From positions 1-24,541 of the forward strand of contig JBKJUS010000168.1 in assembly GCA_046590575.1 (NCBI GenBank): DNA of 24,541 bases, written 5' to 3'. Positions 1 to 7,725 of this stretch are shown piece after piece; positions within the stretch are counted from its first letter, which is position 1, and every line of letters starts with the position of its first letter. The stretch comes from DATLNF01 sp046590575. Its GTDB lineage: Bacteria; Actinomycetota; Actinomycetes; BP-191. The position numbers and the translations under genes were made by a program. A model generated the notes under the pieces. It searched no databases. It saw only the letters and a list, made by a program, of their open reading frames with translations, and had not been told where the DNA came from.

Positions 1-26
1 GGGGGCAGAGGGGCAGGAGTTGGGGG

Positions 27-794
27 TCAGGAGGTGACGATCGGCAGCAAGGCCCGGCCGGGCTGCTCGGCCGGGTGCACGGCGAGGGAGCCCTGGCGCT
101 GGCGTAGCGCGCACAGCCGGGCGAGTTCGGCGTACGCCGGTGCGCCCATGATCTCGGTCAGCTCGGGCCCGTAGGTGAGGTAGAGGGCATCACCCTGCTG
201 GTGGGCCGCTGAGGACTCGGTGCACCACCAGTGCAGGTCATGCCCACCCTCGCCCCAGCCGCGCCGGTCGAACTCGGTGATCGTCGTGACCAGCACCTGG
301 GACTCGTCCAGCCGGTCGACCCACTCGGCGTCGCGCTTGATCGGCAGCTGCCAGCAGACGTCGGGCTTGGTCTCGAGCGGATGCATGTCACGGCGCAATG
401 CCATCGCGTGCAGTGCGCACCCTTGACCACCGGCGAAGCCGGGCCGGTTGAGGAATACGCAGGCGCCATCGTGCCGGGCTGTGCGCTTACGCCCGTCCTC
501 GACCTCGGTGACACCGAGCTTGCGCCCGACCGAGCGCAGCTGCCAGTCCTCCTTGGTCAGCTCACCGGCGAAGCGGCGGACCCGCTTCTCGTCGGCCTTG
601 TCCGAGAAGTGCGCTCCGTGGCTGCAGCAGCCGTCGTCCGGGCGGCCCTCGACGACGCCGTGACACCCGCGGCCGAAGATGCAACCCCAGGTGGACAACA
701 GCCAGGTGAGATCACAGCGGAACTCATGCTCGGAATCGGTGGGGTCGGGGAAGGTGATCCACTCTCGAGCGAAGTCCAGGTCGACGGGTGCCAC
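27..794 (-). CDS. Cysteine-rich conserved protein, Rv0495c-like
   Basis: A 255-residue protein of unknown function. The GTG start at 794 is chosen because AGAGGAA lies 5-6 nt upstream on the minus strand; the frame stays open further upstream but would run across the ppx start. Cysteines cluster in two groups: an N-terminal group (FRC, WGC, RGC, DGCC, about residues 23-54) and a central group (GACVFLN, GQGCALH, KPDVCWQLPI). This resembles the metal- or Fe-S-binding cysteine arrangement of YkgJ/DUF3109-type proteins, but that is an inference. It is divergent from ppx with only 85 nt between start codons, the same arrangement I recall for Rv0495c and Rv0496 in M. tuberculosis, where the protein is also uncharacterised. 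The C-terminal stop is 27 nt from the window edge, so the gene appears complete. Confidence 0.85.
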   Translation of the reverse strand: MAPVDLDFAREWITFPDPTDSEHEFRCDLTWLLSTWGCIFGRGCHGVVEGRPDDGCCSHGAHFSDKADEKRVRRFAGELTKEDWQLRSVGRKLGVTEVEDGRKRTARHDGACVFLNRPGFAGGQGCALHAMALRRDMHPLETKPDVCWQLPIKRDAEWVDRLDESQVLVTTITEFDRRGWGEGGHDLHWWCTESSAAHQQGDALYLTYGPELTEIMGAPAYAELARLCALRQRQGSLAVHPAEQPGRALLPIVTS

Positions 795-865
795 CGCGTT
801 CCTCTCATGGGTATGGGCAGGTGCCGGACGCACGATAGGTGACCGACGGAAACGACGTATGCCGA

Positions 866-871
866 TAGCGT
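866..871 (+). promoter_or_regulatory. Candidate -10 hexamer of ppx
   Basis: TAGCGT fits the actinobacterial TANNNT -10 pattern and ends 8 nt before the ppx ATG, so transcription would begin at or next to the start codon. No convincing -35 element is visible at normal spacing, so this is tentative. Confidence 0.35.
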
Positions 872-879
872 GCGCAGGC

Positions 880-1812
880 ATGCGCCTCGGAGTGCTCGAC
901 ATCGGCTCCAACACGGTCCACCTGCTCGTCGTCGACGCGCATGTGGGTGCCGCGCCGGTGCCGGCGCTGTCCCAGAAGACCGAGGTGGGTCTCGCCGAGC
1001 GGCTCGACCACACGGGAGCGATCACCGAGGAGGGCGGGCAACGGCTCTATGACGCGCTCGTGCTGGCCCGGGCGGCGGCGGAGGAGCATCGAGTCGACGA
1101 CCTGGTCGCCTTCGCGACCAGTGCGGTCCGCGAGGCGAGCAATGTCGGCGAAGTTCTGGCCCGCGCGGCGGAAGCGGCCGGTGTCGATGTCCAGGTGCTG
1201 CCCGGTGAGGACGAGGCGAAGCTGACCTTCCTCGCCGTACGCCGGTGGTACGGCTGGAGCAGTGGCCGGCTTCTCGTGCTCGACATCGGCGGCGGGTCGC
1301 TCGAGCTGGCGATCGGCGCAGACGAGGACCCGTCGTACTCCGTGAGTGTCCCGCTCGGTGCTGGCCGGGTGACGCGCGACTTCCTGCGCGCCGACCCGCC
1401 CAAGCGGGGGGAGCTGGCCGACCTGAGGACGCACGCCCGGGCGATGCTGCGGCCGGTCGCCCAGCGGCTGGCGGGCGAGGGCGAGCCGGACCGCGTGGTC
1501 GCGACCTCGAAGACCTTCCGCACGCTCGCCCGGCTGGCCGGAGCCGCCCCGGCCCGGCTCGGCCCGATGGTGCGGCGTTCGTTGACACATGGGCAGCTCG
1601 CCGGGGTGCTGCACACGATCGCGGGCCTGTCGGCCGAGCAGCGCGGTGGGCTTGACGGGGTGAGCGCCAGCCGGGCCCGGCAGATCGTCGGCGGCGCAGT
1701 CGTCGCAGACGTCGCGATGGAGAGCTGTGGGGTGTCGCGGGTGGAGATCTGCCCGTGGGCGCTGCGGGAGGGCGTGATCCTGCGCCGACTGGACTGGCTG
1801 ACCGGCAGCTGA
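880..1812 (+). CDS. Ppx/GppA-family exopolyphosphatase/pppGpp phosphatase
   Basis: A 310-residue member of the ASKHA-fold Ppx/GppA family, which hydrolyses terminal phosphate from polyphosphate or from pppGpp. Visible motifs are the N-terminal phosphate loop DIGSNTVHLLVVD (residues 6-18), FATSAVREASN, VLPGEDEAKLTF, and the second phosphate loop LDIGGGSLELAIG near residue 135. The length is that of the short actinobacterial form (Rv0496 type), lacking the C-terminal HD-like domain of E. coli Ppx. ATG at 880 is preferred because the family begins directly at this motif. An in-frame ATG at 859 would add seven residues. No good Shine-Dalgarno precedes 880, but a TAGCGT hexamer lies 8 nt before it, consistent with a leaderless mRNA. 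The next gene follows after 24 nt. Polyphosphate versus pppGpp preference cannot be read from sequence. Confidence 0.93.
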   Translation: MRLGVLDIGSNTVHLLVVDAHVGAAPVPALSQKTEVGLAERLDHTGAITEEGGQRLYDALVLARAAAEEHRVDDLVAFATSAVREASNVGEVLARAAEAAGVDVQVLPGEDEAKLTFLAVRRWYGWSSGRLLVLDIGGGSLELAIGADEDPSYSVSVPLGAGRVTRDFLRADPPKRGELADLRTHARAMLRPVAQRLAGEGEPDRVVATSKTFRTLARLAGAAPARLGPMVRRSLTHGQLAGVLHTIAGLSAEQRGGLDGVSASRARQIVGGAVVADVAMESCGVSRVEICPWALREGVILRRLDWLTGS

Positions 1813-1823
1813 CTTCTGCTGGG

Positions 1824-1829
1824 TACGCT
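1824..1829 (+). promoter_or_regulatory. Candidate -10 hexamer of the isomerase gene (leaderless)
   Basis: TACGCT matches TANNNT and is followed by 7 nt and then the ATG at 1837. No Shine-Dalgarno is present in the 24-nt gap after ppx. The placement suggests a separate leaderless transcript starting inside the apparent operon; no clear -35 is seen. Confidence 0.4.
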
Positions 1830-1836
1830 GGCAGAC

Positions 1837-2661
1837 ATGTCGGATCGGGCGGTGCGGGTCGCGAGTGCCAAGGTGGCGCTGTCGACGGCGTCTACGTACC
1901 CGGAGAGCACCGCGACCGCCTTCGAGATGGCTGCGCGCCTCGGGTACGACGGCATCGAGGTCATGGTCTGGACCGACCCGGTCAGCCAGGATGTCGACGC
2001 GCTGCGTCGGCTCTCGGACTACCACCAGATCCCGATCCTGGCGATTCACGCGCCCTGCCTGCTCATCACCCAACGGGTCTGGGGCACCGAGCCGTGGGCC
2101 AAGCTGCAGCGGGCGCAGGCCGCCGCGGAGACACTCGGCGCGAGCACGGTCGTCGTGCACCCGCCCTTTCGGTGGCAGCGGGACTACGCCCGTGAGTTCG
2201 TCGAGGGCATCGAGCGCATGTCGGGCGAGACCGACGTGCGGTTCGCGGTCGAGAACATGTTCCCGCTGCGGGCTCGGGGGCGAGCGGTCGTGCCCTACGC
2301 GCCGGACTGGAACCCCCTCGCCGGCGACTACCGACACATCACCCTCGACCTGTCCCACGTGTCTGTTGCGCAGGGCGACGCGATGGAGATGGCGCTGGAG
2401 GCCGGCGACCGACTCGCGCACATCCACCTGGCCGACGGCATCGGCACGGCGCGCGACGAGCACCTCGTGCCGGGCCGAGGCACCCAGCCCTGCGGAGAGC
2501 TCCTCGAGCACCTCGCGACCATCGCGTTCGGCGGCGTGGTCGTCGTAGAGATCAACACCCGGCGCACGGAGAGCCGAGTCGATCGCGAGGCCGACCTCGC
2601 CGAGGCCCTCGCGTTCACCCGGCTGCACCTGGTGAGCGCCCCCTTGTCCTCCGGCCGGTAG
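1837..2661 (+). CDS. Sugar phosphate isomerase/epimerase (AP endonuclease family 2 TIM barrel)
   Basis: A 274-residue TIM-barrel protein of the xylose-isomerase-like/AP endonuclease family 2 group (Rv0498 type). Barrel strands carry the expected metal-ligand positions: GYDGIEVMVW, LAIHAPCLLI, VVVHPPFRW, FAVENMFPL (Glu), HITLDLSHVSV (Asp, His), LAHIHLADGIG (His) and VVVVEIN (Glu). Such proteins bind a divalent metal and isomerise or epimerise sugars or sugar phosphates, but the substrate of this actinobacterial branch is unknown to me. The gene lies 24 nt after ppx and 42 nt before proline dehydrogenase in the same direction. The ATG at 1837 is the first in frame and is preceded by a TACGCT hexamer rather than a ribosome-binding site. 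Confidence 0.88.
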   Translation: MSDRAVRVASAKVALSTASTYPESTATAFEMAARLGYDGIEVMVWTDPVSQDVDALRRLSDYHQIPILAIHAPCLLITQRVWGTEPWAKLQRAQAAAETLGASTVVVHPPFRWQRDYAREFVEGIERMSGETDVRFAVENMFPLRARGRAVVPYAPDWNPLAGDYRHITLDLSHVSVAQGDAMEMALEAGDRLAHIHLADGIGTARDEHLVPGRGTQPCGELLEHLATIAFGGVVVVEINTRRTESRVDREADLAEALAFTRLHLVSAPLSSGR

Positions 2662-2664
2662 CCT
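2659..2664 (+). promoter_or_regulatory. Candidate -10 hexamer upstream of proline dehydrogenase
   Basis: TAGCCT overlaps the stop codon of the preceding gene and lies about 40 nt before the GTG start, leaving a short leader that contains the strong AGGAGG site. There is no good -35, so the gene may simply be co-transcribed with its upstream neighbour. Confidence 0.25.
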
Positions 2665-2690
2665 TCCAGCCGGTACGACGAACGCTGCCG

Positions 2691-2696
2691 AGGAGG
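2691..2696 (+). promoter_or_regulatory. Strong ribosome-binding site of proline dehydrogenase
   Basis: A perfect AGGAGG with 7 nt to the GTG at 2704 fixes the start of this gene. It contrasts with the neighbouring genes, which lack Shine-Dalgarno sites. Confidence 0.75.
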
Positions 2697-2703
2697 AGTC
2701 GCT

Positions 2704-3624
2704 GTGCTGCGCCGCGCGCTGCTGTCCGCCTCGCGCAACCCGCGGATCGCCCACGCCGTGCGCACTGCCCCGCTGTCGCGTGACGTCGTACGCCGGTTCG
2801 TCGCGGGCGAGACGACGGCCGACGCAGTGGTGACGACCCGTGATCTGGTCAGCGCCGGTCTTACCGTGAGCCTCGACCACCTCGGTGAGGACACGGTGGA
2901 CGCAGCGCAGGCCACAGCTGTGGTCGAGGCCTATCTCGACCTGCTCGCCGTGCTCGCCGGCGAAGGGCTCACGGCCGGGGCGGAGGTGTCGGTCAAGCTC
3001 TCCGCGATCGGCCAGGCTCTCGACGACGCGATGTGCCTCGACCACGCGACCCGGATCGTCGAGGCGGCGACTCACGCGGGCACCACGGTGACCTTCGACA
3101 TGGAGGACCACACCACGACCGACGCCACGCTCGCCACGCTCGCCACCGTCCGCAAGGAGCACCCGCAGACGGGTGCGGTGATCCAGGCCTACCTGCGGCG
3201 CAGCGCCGGCGACATCGAAGACCTCATCCACTCGAAGGCCCGGGTGCGCCTCTGCAAGGGCGCCTACAAGGAGCCCGAGTCGGTCGCCTTCACCTCACGC
3301 AAGGAGGTCGACCTGTCCTACGTCCGGCTGCTGGTCCGGCTGATGACCGATGGCGAGTACCCGATGATCGCTAGCCACGACCCGCGGCTCATCGCGATCA
3401 CCGACAGCCTCGCGCGCAGGCTCGACCGGGCACCGGGTTCGTTCGAGTACCAGATGCTCTACGGCATCCGGCCGGCAGAGCAGCGCCGGCTGGCGGCAGC
3501 GGGCAACCGGGTGCGGGTCTATACGCCGTATGGGCAGGAGTGGTACGGCTACTTCATGCGTCGTCTTGCCGAGCGGCCAGCCAACCTCGCCTTCTTCCTC
3601 CGCTCGCTGGCGACCACCTCATGA
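2704..3624 (+). CDS. Proline dehydrogenase (monofunctional PRODH)
   Basis: A 306-residue FAD-dependent proline dehydrogenase that oxidises L-proline to pyrroline-5-carboxylate (P5C) and passes electrons to the membrane quinone pool. Its length is that of monofunctional Gram-positive enzymes rather than bifunctional PutA. Visible PRODH barrel motifs are SVKLSAIGQ (about residues 98-106), TFDMEDHTTTD, RLCKGAYKEP (the FAD/proline pocket Lys), YPMIASHDPRLI, FEYQMLYGIR, and the C-terminal YFMRRLAERPAN, whose Arg pair binds the proline carboxylate. The GTG start is set by AGGAGG 7 nt upstream. The stop overlaps the proC start as ATGA, so translation of the two is probably coupled. No P5C dehydrogenase (rocA) is in the window, which is unusual because PRODH genes often sit with rocA. 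Confidence 0.92.
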   Translation: MLRRALLSASRNPRIAHAVRTAPLSRDVVRRFVAGETTADAVVTTRDLVSAGLTVSLDHLGEDTVDAAQATAVVEAYLDLLAVLAGEGLTAGAEVSVKLSAIGQALDDAMCLDHATRIVEAATHAGTTVTFDMEDHTTTDATLATLATVRKEHPQTGAVIQAYLRRSAGDIEDLIHSKARVRLCKGAYKEPESVAFTSRKEVDLSYVRLLVRLMTDGEYPMIASHDPRLIAITDSLARRLDRAPGSFEYQMLYGIRPAEQRRLAAAGNRVRVYTPYGQEWYGYFMRRLAERPANLAFFLRSLATTS

Positions 3625-4427
3625 CCACGTTGGCCGTGCTCGGCGCCGGCAAGATGGGCGAGGCGCTGCTCTCCGGTTTGTTGCGCGCCGGCACGCCCCC
3701 GGGCGATGTGGTGGTCACCGCACGGCGAGCCGAGCGGGGACAGCAGCTGGCCGAGAAGTACGCCGTACGTGTGGTCGGCAACGTCGAAGCCGTCAACACC
3801 GCGGACGTGCTCCTGCTCGCGGTCAAGCCGCAGGACATGGCGGCGCTGCTCGTCGAAGTCGGGTCGGAAGTCGGCGTCGCGCAGTTGGTCGTGTCGATGG
3901 CCGCAGGCATCCCCACGTTGTTCATCGAGCGCCGGCTCAGCGCGGGCGTCCCGGTGGTCCGCGTCATGAGCAACACGCCCGTGCTGGTGGACGAGGCGAT
4001 GAGCGCGATCTCCGCTGGCTCCCACGCGACCGAGCAGCACCTGGTCGAGGTCGAGACGCTCCTCGGCCACGTCGGCCGCACGATCCGGGTGCCGGAGGAC
4101 CAGCAGGACGCGGTCACCGCGCTCTCCGGCAGCGGCCCGGCGTACTTCTTCTACCTCGTCGAGGCGATGACCGACGCCGGGATCCTGCTCGGCCTGCCGC
4201 GCCAGGTGGCCGCCGACCTGCTGGTGCAGACCGCGCTGGGCGCCGCCGTGATGCTGCGCGACTCAGGTGAGCACCCGGTGAAGCTGCGGGAGGCAGTGAC
4301 CTCCCCGGCCGGCACCACGATCAGTGCCATCCGGGAGCTCGAGCGCCACGGCGTACGGGCCGCCCTGATTGCCGCCCTCGAAGCTGCCCGCGACCGCAGC
4401 CGGGAGCTCGCCTCCGGCCACGAGTGA
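3621..4427 (+). CDS. proC: Pyrroline-5-carboxylate reductase
   Basis: A 268-residue NAD(P)H-dependent P5C reductase, the last step of proline biosynthesis. It begins with the Rossmann motif VLGAGKMGEALLSGLL (residues 5-20). It continues with AVKPQDMAALL and RVMSNTPVLVDEAMSAIS, and carries the family signature region ALSGSGPAYFFYLVEAMTDAG and TSPAGTTISAIRELE near the C-terminus. The ATG at 3621 overlaps the PRODH stop by 4 nt (ATGA), and no longer start is needed. The order isomerase-proC matches the recalled Rv0498-Rv0500 order. Placing the biosynthetic enzyme directly after the catabolic one, which catalyse opposite conversions of proline and P5C, is the odd point here. Confidence 0.95.
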   Translation: MTTLAVLGAGKMGEALLSGLLRAGTPPGDVVVTARRAERGQQLAEKYAVRVVGNVEAVNTADVLLLAVKPQDMAALLVEVGSEVGVAQLVVSMAAGIPTLFIERRLSAGVPVVRVMSNTPVLVDEAMSAISAGSHATEQHLVEVETLLGHVGRTIRVPEDQQDAVTALSGSGPAYFFYLVEAMTDAGILLGLPRQVAADLLVQTALGAAVMLRDSGEHPVKLREAVTSPAGTTISAIRELERHGVRAALIAALEAARDRSRELASGHE

Positions 4428-4473
4428 GCGGCCGGCTGAGCGGTCTAGGCAGGTGCCGTCACCGGGACGGCGA

Positions 4474-6090
4474 ATGACCGTTGTCATGTCTATGAAGCCT
4501 CGTCTGGTCTCCGGCGTGCTCGCTGCCGCCCTTCTCTCTGCCGCCGTCCCGGCTCTCGCCGCCCGCTCCACCGGTGCCGTGCGCCGCGTGGAGTTCGCCG
4601 GAGCAGGGGTGATCCGCGGCGACTTGGGCCCGGCCGCCGGTGCACCGCTCGCCGCGGCGCGCGCGGCGCTGCGGGCGCAGGCCGCGCGCCTGGGCGTCGA
4701 CGCCGCCGCTTTCGAGTTCGAGACGGTCCGCTCGTCGGTCGTCGGCACCCATGTCCGGGGACGCGAGTTCCGTGGCGGGGTTCCGGTCACCGGCACCGCC
4801 GCCGCCGTGCACGTCGTGCAGGGCCGAGTGGTGCAGGTCGAGGCGCGTGGCCTCGCGGCCGTCCCCGGCCGACCGGCCTCGGCTCCGATCGCGCGGTTCA
4901 TCGCCGAGGCGACCGCGCGCACGGCGGCCGGCACCCGCAACCCGCTCACGGTCTCCGCCGAGCGGGTGCTCGCTCAGCGGGGCACTCGCCTCGTCGACAC
5001 CTGGCAGGTCTCGATCGTGTCCCTCACCCCGGCGTATGCCGGCCGGGTCGATGTCGACACCGCGACGGGTCGCGTGCTCGGGACCGTCGACGACCGGCAG
5101 TACGTCGACGGCACGGCCAAGGTCTTCGACCCCAACCCGATCGTCAGTGCCAAGGACGCCAGCTTGCGCCAGCCCGGCGAGCTGATGCAGCCGGTCGACG
5201 CCGACCTCATTGACGCCAAGCTCGATGCCCAGCGTCGGGTGCTGCCGCTGAAGGGGCTCGACTCCACCGCCTTGGCGACCGGCCGGCTCTCCGGACCGTG
5301 GGTCAACGTCATCGCCGCCGGCTACTTCGCCCCGACCGGCCCGACCTTCGATGTCAGCCGCGGCGACCCGCGCTTCGAAGGCCTGATGGCCTACTCCCAC
5401 ATGGACTCGATCCAGCGCTACTTCCAGTCGCTCGGCTTCGTCGGCGCTAAGGGCGCCAACAACGAGTCGCAGGAGGTTGTGGCCACCCGCGTCGAGGGCT
5501 TCGACAACAGCTTCTACCAGCCCGGCAATGACCTCATGCTGCTCGGTACGGGCGGGGTGGACGACGGCGAGGACGCCGAGGTGATCGTGCACGAGTACGG
5601 CCACGCGGTGCACGACGCCCAGGTGAAGGGCTGGGGAGCGACCCCTGAAGGCGGCGCGATGGGCGAGGGCTTCGGCGACTTCCTCGCCGCGACCTACTAC
5701 GCCCGCACCGCCAGCAAGGGCTTCCAGGATGAGTGCCTGATGGACTGGGACGCGACGTCGTACTCCGACGCCGACCCGGCTTGCATCCGCCGTACCGACG
5801 TGAAGAAGCGGTACCCGGACGACCTGGCGAACCAGGTGCACGCCGACGGCGAGATGTGGTCGACCTTCATGTGGCGGGTGCGCCAGCGCCTCGGCACCAA
5901 CGCCGTCGCGCGCTCGGACAACTCTGTCCGCCTACTCCTGACGTCACACGAGTTCCTCACCCCGCAGGCGGAGTTCGGCGACGCGGTGGCCGCGCTTCGG
6001 CTCGCCGCCAATGCGCTGGGGCAGAAGAAGTGGATCACCGTCATCAACTCCGAGGCGCGGCGCATCGGCTTCCCGCTCAACCCGGCGTAA
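4474..6090 (+). CDS. Secreted gluzincin metallopeptidase (M4/M36-like), copy A
   Basis: A 538-residue secreted zinc peptidase. The signal peptide (charged start, then VLAAALLSAAVPALA) is probably cleaved near residue 29. A thermolysin/fungalysin-type propeptide follows, including GTHVRGREFRGGVPV at about residues 91-105. The catalytic domain has HEYGH at 373-377 (zinc ligands H373 and H377, general base E374), with the third ligand probably E398 in GAMGEGFGDF. The C-terminus ends in RRIGFPLNPA. Three in-frame ATGs (4474, 4486, 4492) are possible; 4474 is taken because GGGACGG lies just upstream, but 4492 gives a more typical signal peptide. No C-terminal anchor or sorting signal is present. 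It is followed after 25 nt by a paralogue. M36 versus M4 assignment is uncertain. Confidence 0.88.
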   Translation: MTVVMSMKPRLVSGVLAAALLSAAVPALAARSTGAVRRVEFAGAGVIRGDLGPAAGAPLAAARAALRAQAARLGVDAAAFEFETVRSSVVGTHVRGREFRGGVPVTGTAAAVHVVQGRVVQVEARGLAAVPGRPASAPIARFIAEATARTAAGTRNPLTVSAERVLAQRGTRLVDTWQVSIVSLTPAYAGRVDVDTATGRVLGTVDDRQYVDGTAKVFDPNPIVSAKDASLRQPGELMQPVDADLIDAKLDAQRRVLPLKGLDSTALATGRLSGPWVNVIAAGYFAPTGPTFDVSRGDPRFEGLMAYSHMDSIQRYFQSLGFVGAKGANNESQEVVATRVEGFDNSFYQPGNDLMLLGTGGVDDGEDAEVIVHEYGHAVHDAQVKGWGATPEGGAMGEGFGDFLAATYYARTASKGFQDECLMDWDATSYSDADPACIRRTDVKKRYPDDLANQVHADGEMWSTFMWRVRQRLGTNAVARSDNSVRLLLTSHEFLTPQAEFGDAVAALRLAANALGQKKWITVINSEARRIGFPLNPA

Positions 6091-6115
6091 GGCCCGCCAT
6101 GGGTCGGCGACGCGC

Positions 6116-7702
6116 ATGAGGCACCATCTGGGCGCAAGCCTGCTCGCTGCGGCGTTGTACGCCGCCGCGGCTCCCGCGTTCGCCGGGCCGGCCGCGCAGG
6201 TGGACAGGATCGACTTCAGCGGCACCGGCATCGTCCGGGGTGACCTCGGCGCAGCGGGTCCGTCGCCGCTGTCGACCGCTCGCTTTGCTCTGCGCCGCCA
6301 AGCCCGCCGGCTCGGCGTCGAAGCCACCTCCTTCCGATTCGAGTCGGTACGCCGCTCGCTCATCGGCACCCACGTCCGCGGTCGGGAGTTCCGTGGTGGC
6401 GTGCCCGTCGCGGGCAGCGAGGCCGGGGTCCACGTCATCGGCCGCCGGGTCGTGCAGGTGGCGGCGCGCAGCCTGGCCAGCCTGCCCGGTGCGCCCGTGG
6501 CGGACCCGCTCGACCGATCTGCGGCCACCGCCGCCGCCATGCGCGTCGCCGGCGTGCGATCGCCCTACGCGGTGGCCGCTGAGCGGTTGTTGGTCGCGCG
6601 CAGCGGTCGGCTCGTCGACACCTGGCGCGTCGCGATCGTGGGCGGGCCACCGGCTTTCGCCCGCACCCTCGACGTCGATGCCGGCTCCGGTCAGCTGCTC
6701 GGCCAATTGGACGACAGCCGCCGGGACGAGGGCAGCGCGAAGCTCTTCGATCCCAACCCGATCGTGTCGACCCGGGACCGCACCCTGCGCCAGCCGGCCG
6801 AGACCGGACTCCCGGTCGACGCCGACCTCGACAGCGCCGCGCTCACTGGGGCCCGGGTGCCGATGGCGCTGCGGGACCTCAACGCGGCGGCGTTGCCCGT
6901 CGGTCGCCTGGCCGGGCCCTGGGTCGATGTCACGGTCGGCGCACTGGGCACAGCGACGACGTTCGACGTGACCCGGTCCGACCCCCGCTTCGAGGGGCTC
7001 ATGGCCTACGCACATCTCGATCGGCTGCAGCGCTATCTGCAGTCGCTTGGGTTCACGGGCGGCGCCGGGGTCAACGCCCAGCCGCAGAACGTGCTGGCGA
7101 CCCGGCTCGAGGGGTTCGACCAGAGCCTGTTCTACGCCGGCACCGACGTCATCGTGCTGGGCGCGGGCGGGGTCGACGACGGCGAGGACGCGGAGATCAT
7201 CGTCCACGAGTACGGGCATGCAATGCAGTTCGCCCAGGTGCCCGGCTTCTCGGCCTCGGGCGAGACAGGTGCGATGGGCGAGGGGTTCGGTGACTTCCTG
7301 GCCGCCGCGTTCTTTGCCGCCGGGTCGAGCCGGGGGTTCGGTGATCTCTGCATCGGTGAGTGGGACGCCACGTCCTACAACCGCACGTCCGAGCCGTGCC
7401 TGCGCCGGCTCGACTCGACCAAGGTCTACCCGGGCAGCCTGACGGGCGAGGTGCACGACGACGGTGAGATGTGGTCGGCGTTCCTCTGGCGGCTGCGGGC
7501 GCGCCTGGCCGCCGGGCCGGCGGAGAGCAGTGCGGCGGCGATCCGCCTCGTTGTCGCGTCACACGAGCTGCTCGGCCCTGGCGCGAAGTTCGGCGAGGGC
7601 GTCGCCGCGCTACGCACGGCGGCCAACGCGCTCGGGCGCGGGGACTGGGCCGCCCTGGTCGACGCCGAGGCGCGACGTACCGGATTGCCGCTCAACCCAT
7701 AG
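6116..7702 (+). CDS. Secreted gluzincin metallopeptidase (M4/M36-like), copy B
   Basis: A 528-residue paralogue of the preceding gene with the same layout. It has a signal peptide (MRHHLGASLLAAALYAAAAPAFA), a propeptide with GTHVRGREFRGGVPVAG, a catalytic HEYGH at 364-368 and GAMGEGFGDF with the probable third zinc ligand E389. It ends in RRTGLPLNP. By eye about half the residues are identical to copy A along the full length, so this is a tandem duplication that has diverged. All catalytic residues are kept in both copies, so neither looks dead. The gap is 25 nt with no clear ribosome-binding site before ATG 6116, suggesting translation coupled to copy A. Specificity cannot be predicted; the regions flanking HEYGH differ (HAVHDAQVKGW versus HAMQFAQVPGF). 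Confidence 0.88.
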   Translation: MRHHLGASLLAAALYAAAAPAFAGPAAQVDRIDFSGTGIVRGDLGAAGPSPLSTARFALRRQARRLGVEATSFRFESVRRSLIGTHVRGREFRGGVPVAGSEAGVHVIGRRVVQVAARSLASLPGAPVADPLDRSAATAAAMRVAGVRSPYAVAAERLLVARSGRLVDTWRVAIVGGPPAFARTLDVDAGSGQLLGQLDDSRRDEGSAKLFDPNPIVSTRDRTLRQPAETGLPVDADLDSAALTGARVPMALRDLNAAALPVGRLAGPWVDVTVGALGTATTFDVTRSDPRFEGLMAYAHLDRLQRYLQSLGFTGGAGVNAQPQNVLATRLEGFDQSLFYAGTDVIVLGAGGVDDGEDAEIIVHEYGHAMQFAQVPGFSASGETGAMGEGFGDFLAAAFFAAGSSRGFGDLCIGEWDATSYNRTSEPCLRRLDSTKVYPGSLTGEVHDDGEMWSAFLWRLRARLAAGPAESSAAAIRLVVASHELLGPGAKFGEGVAALRTAANALGRGDWAALVDAEARRTGLPLNP

Positions 7703-7713
7703 GCGCGGTTACC

Positions 7714-7719
7714 TAGACT
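7714..7719 (+). promoter_or_regulatory. Candidate -10 hexamer of the MacAB-like operon (leaderless)
   Basis: TAGACT fits TANNNT, lies 12 nt after the stop of peptidase copy B, and is 6 nt from the GTG at 7726. The same hexamer TAGACT stands 9 nt before the start of the SDR gene at 18317. A leaderless transcript for the transporter operon is inferred; no good -35 is visible. Confidence 0.45.
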
Positions 7720-7725
7720 GGTCAC

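Noticed and set aside
805..3231. Very long open frame (808 codons) on the minus strand
   Set aside because: It lies antisense to ppx, the isomerase and PRODH, all of which have clear family motifs. Its composition (Arg, Gly, His, Asp-rich) is that of a mirror frame in high-GC DNA.
4414..4435. CCGGCC/GGCCGG hairpin at the end of proC as a terminator
   Set aside because: Only six GC pairs, overlapping the stop codon and without a tail; such pairings are frequent by chance at this GC content.
4459..7456. Two minus-strand open frames of about 460 codons opposite the metallopeptidases
   Set aside because: They mirror the two paralogous genes and resemble each other only because those genes do. 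No recognisable domain, signal peptide or ribosome-binding site.
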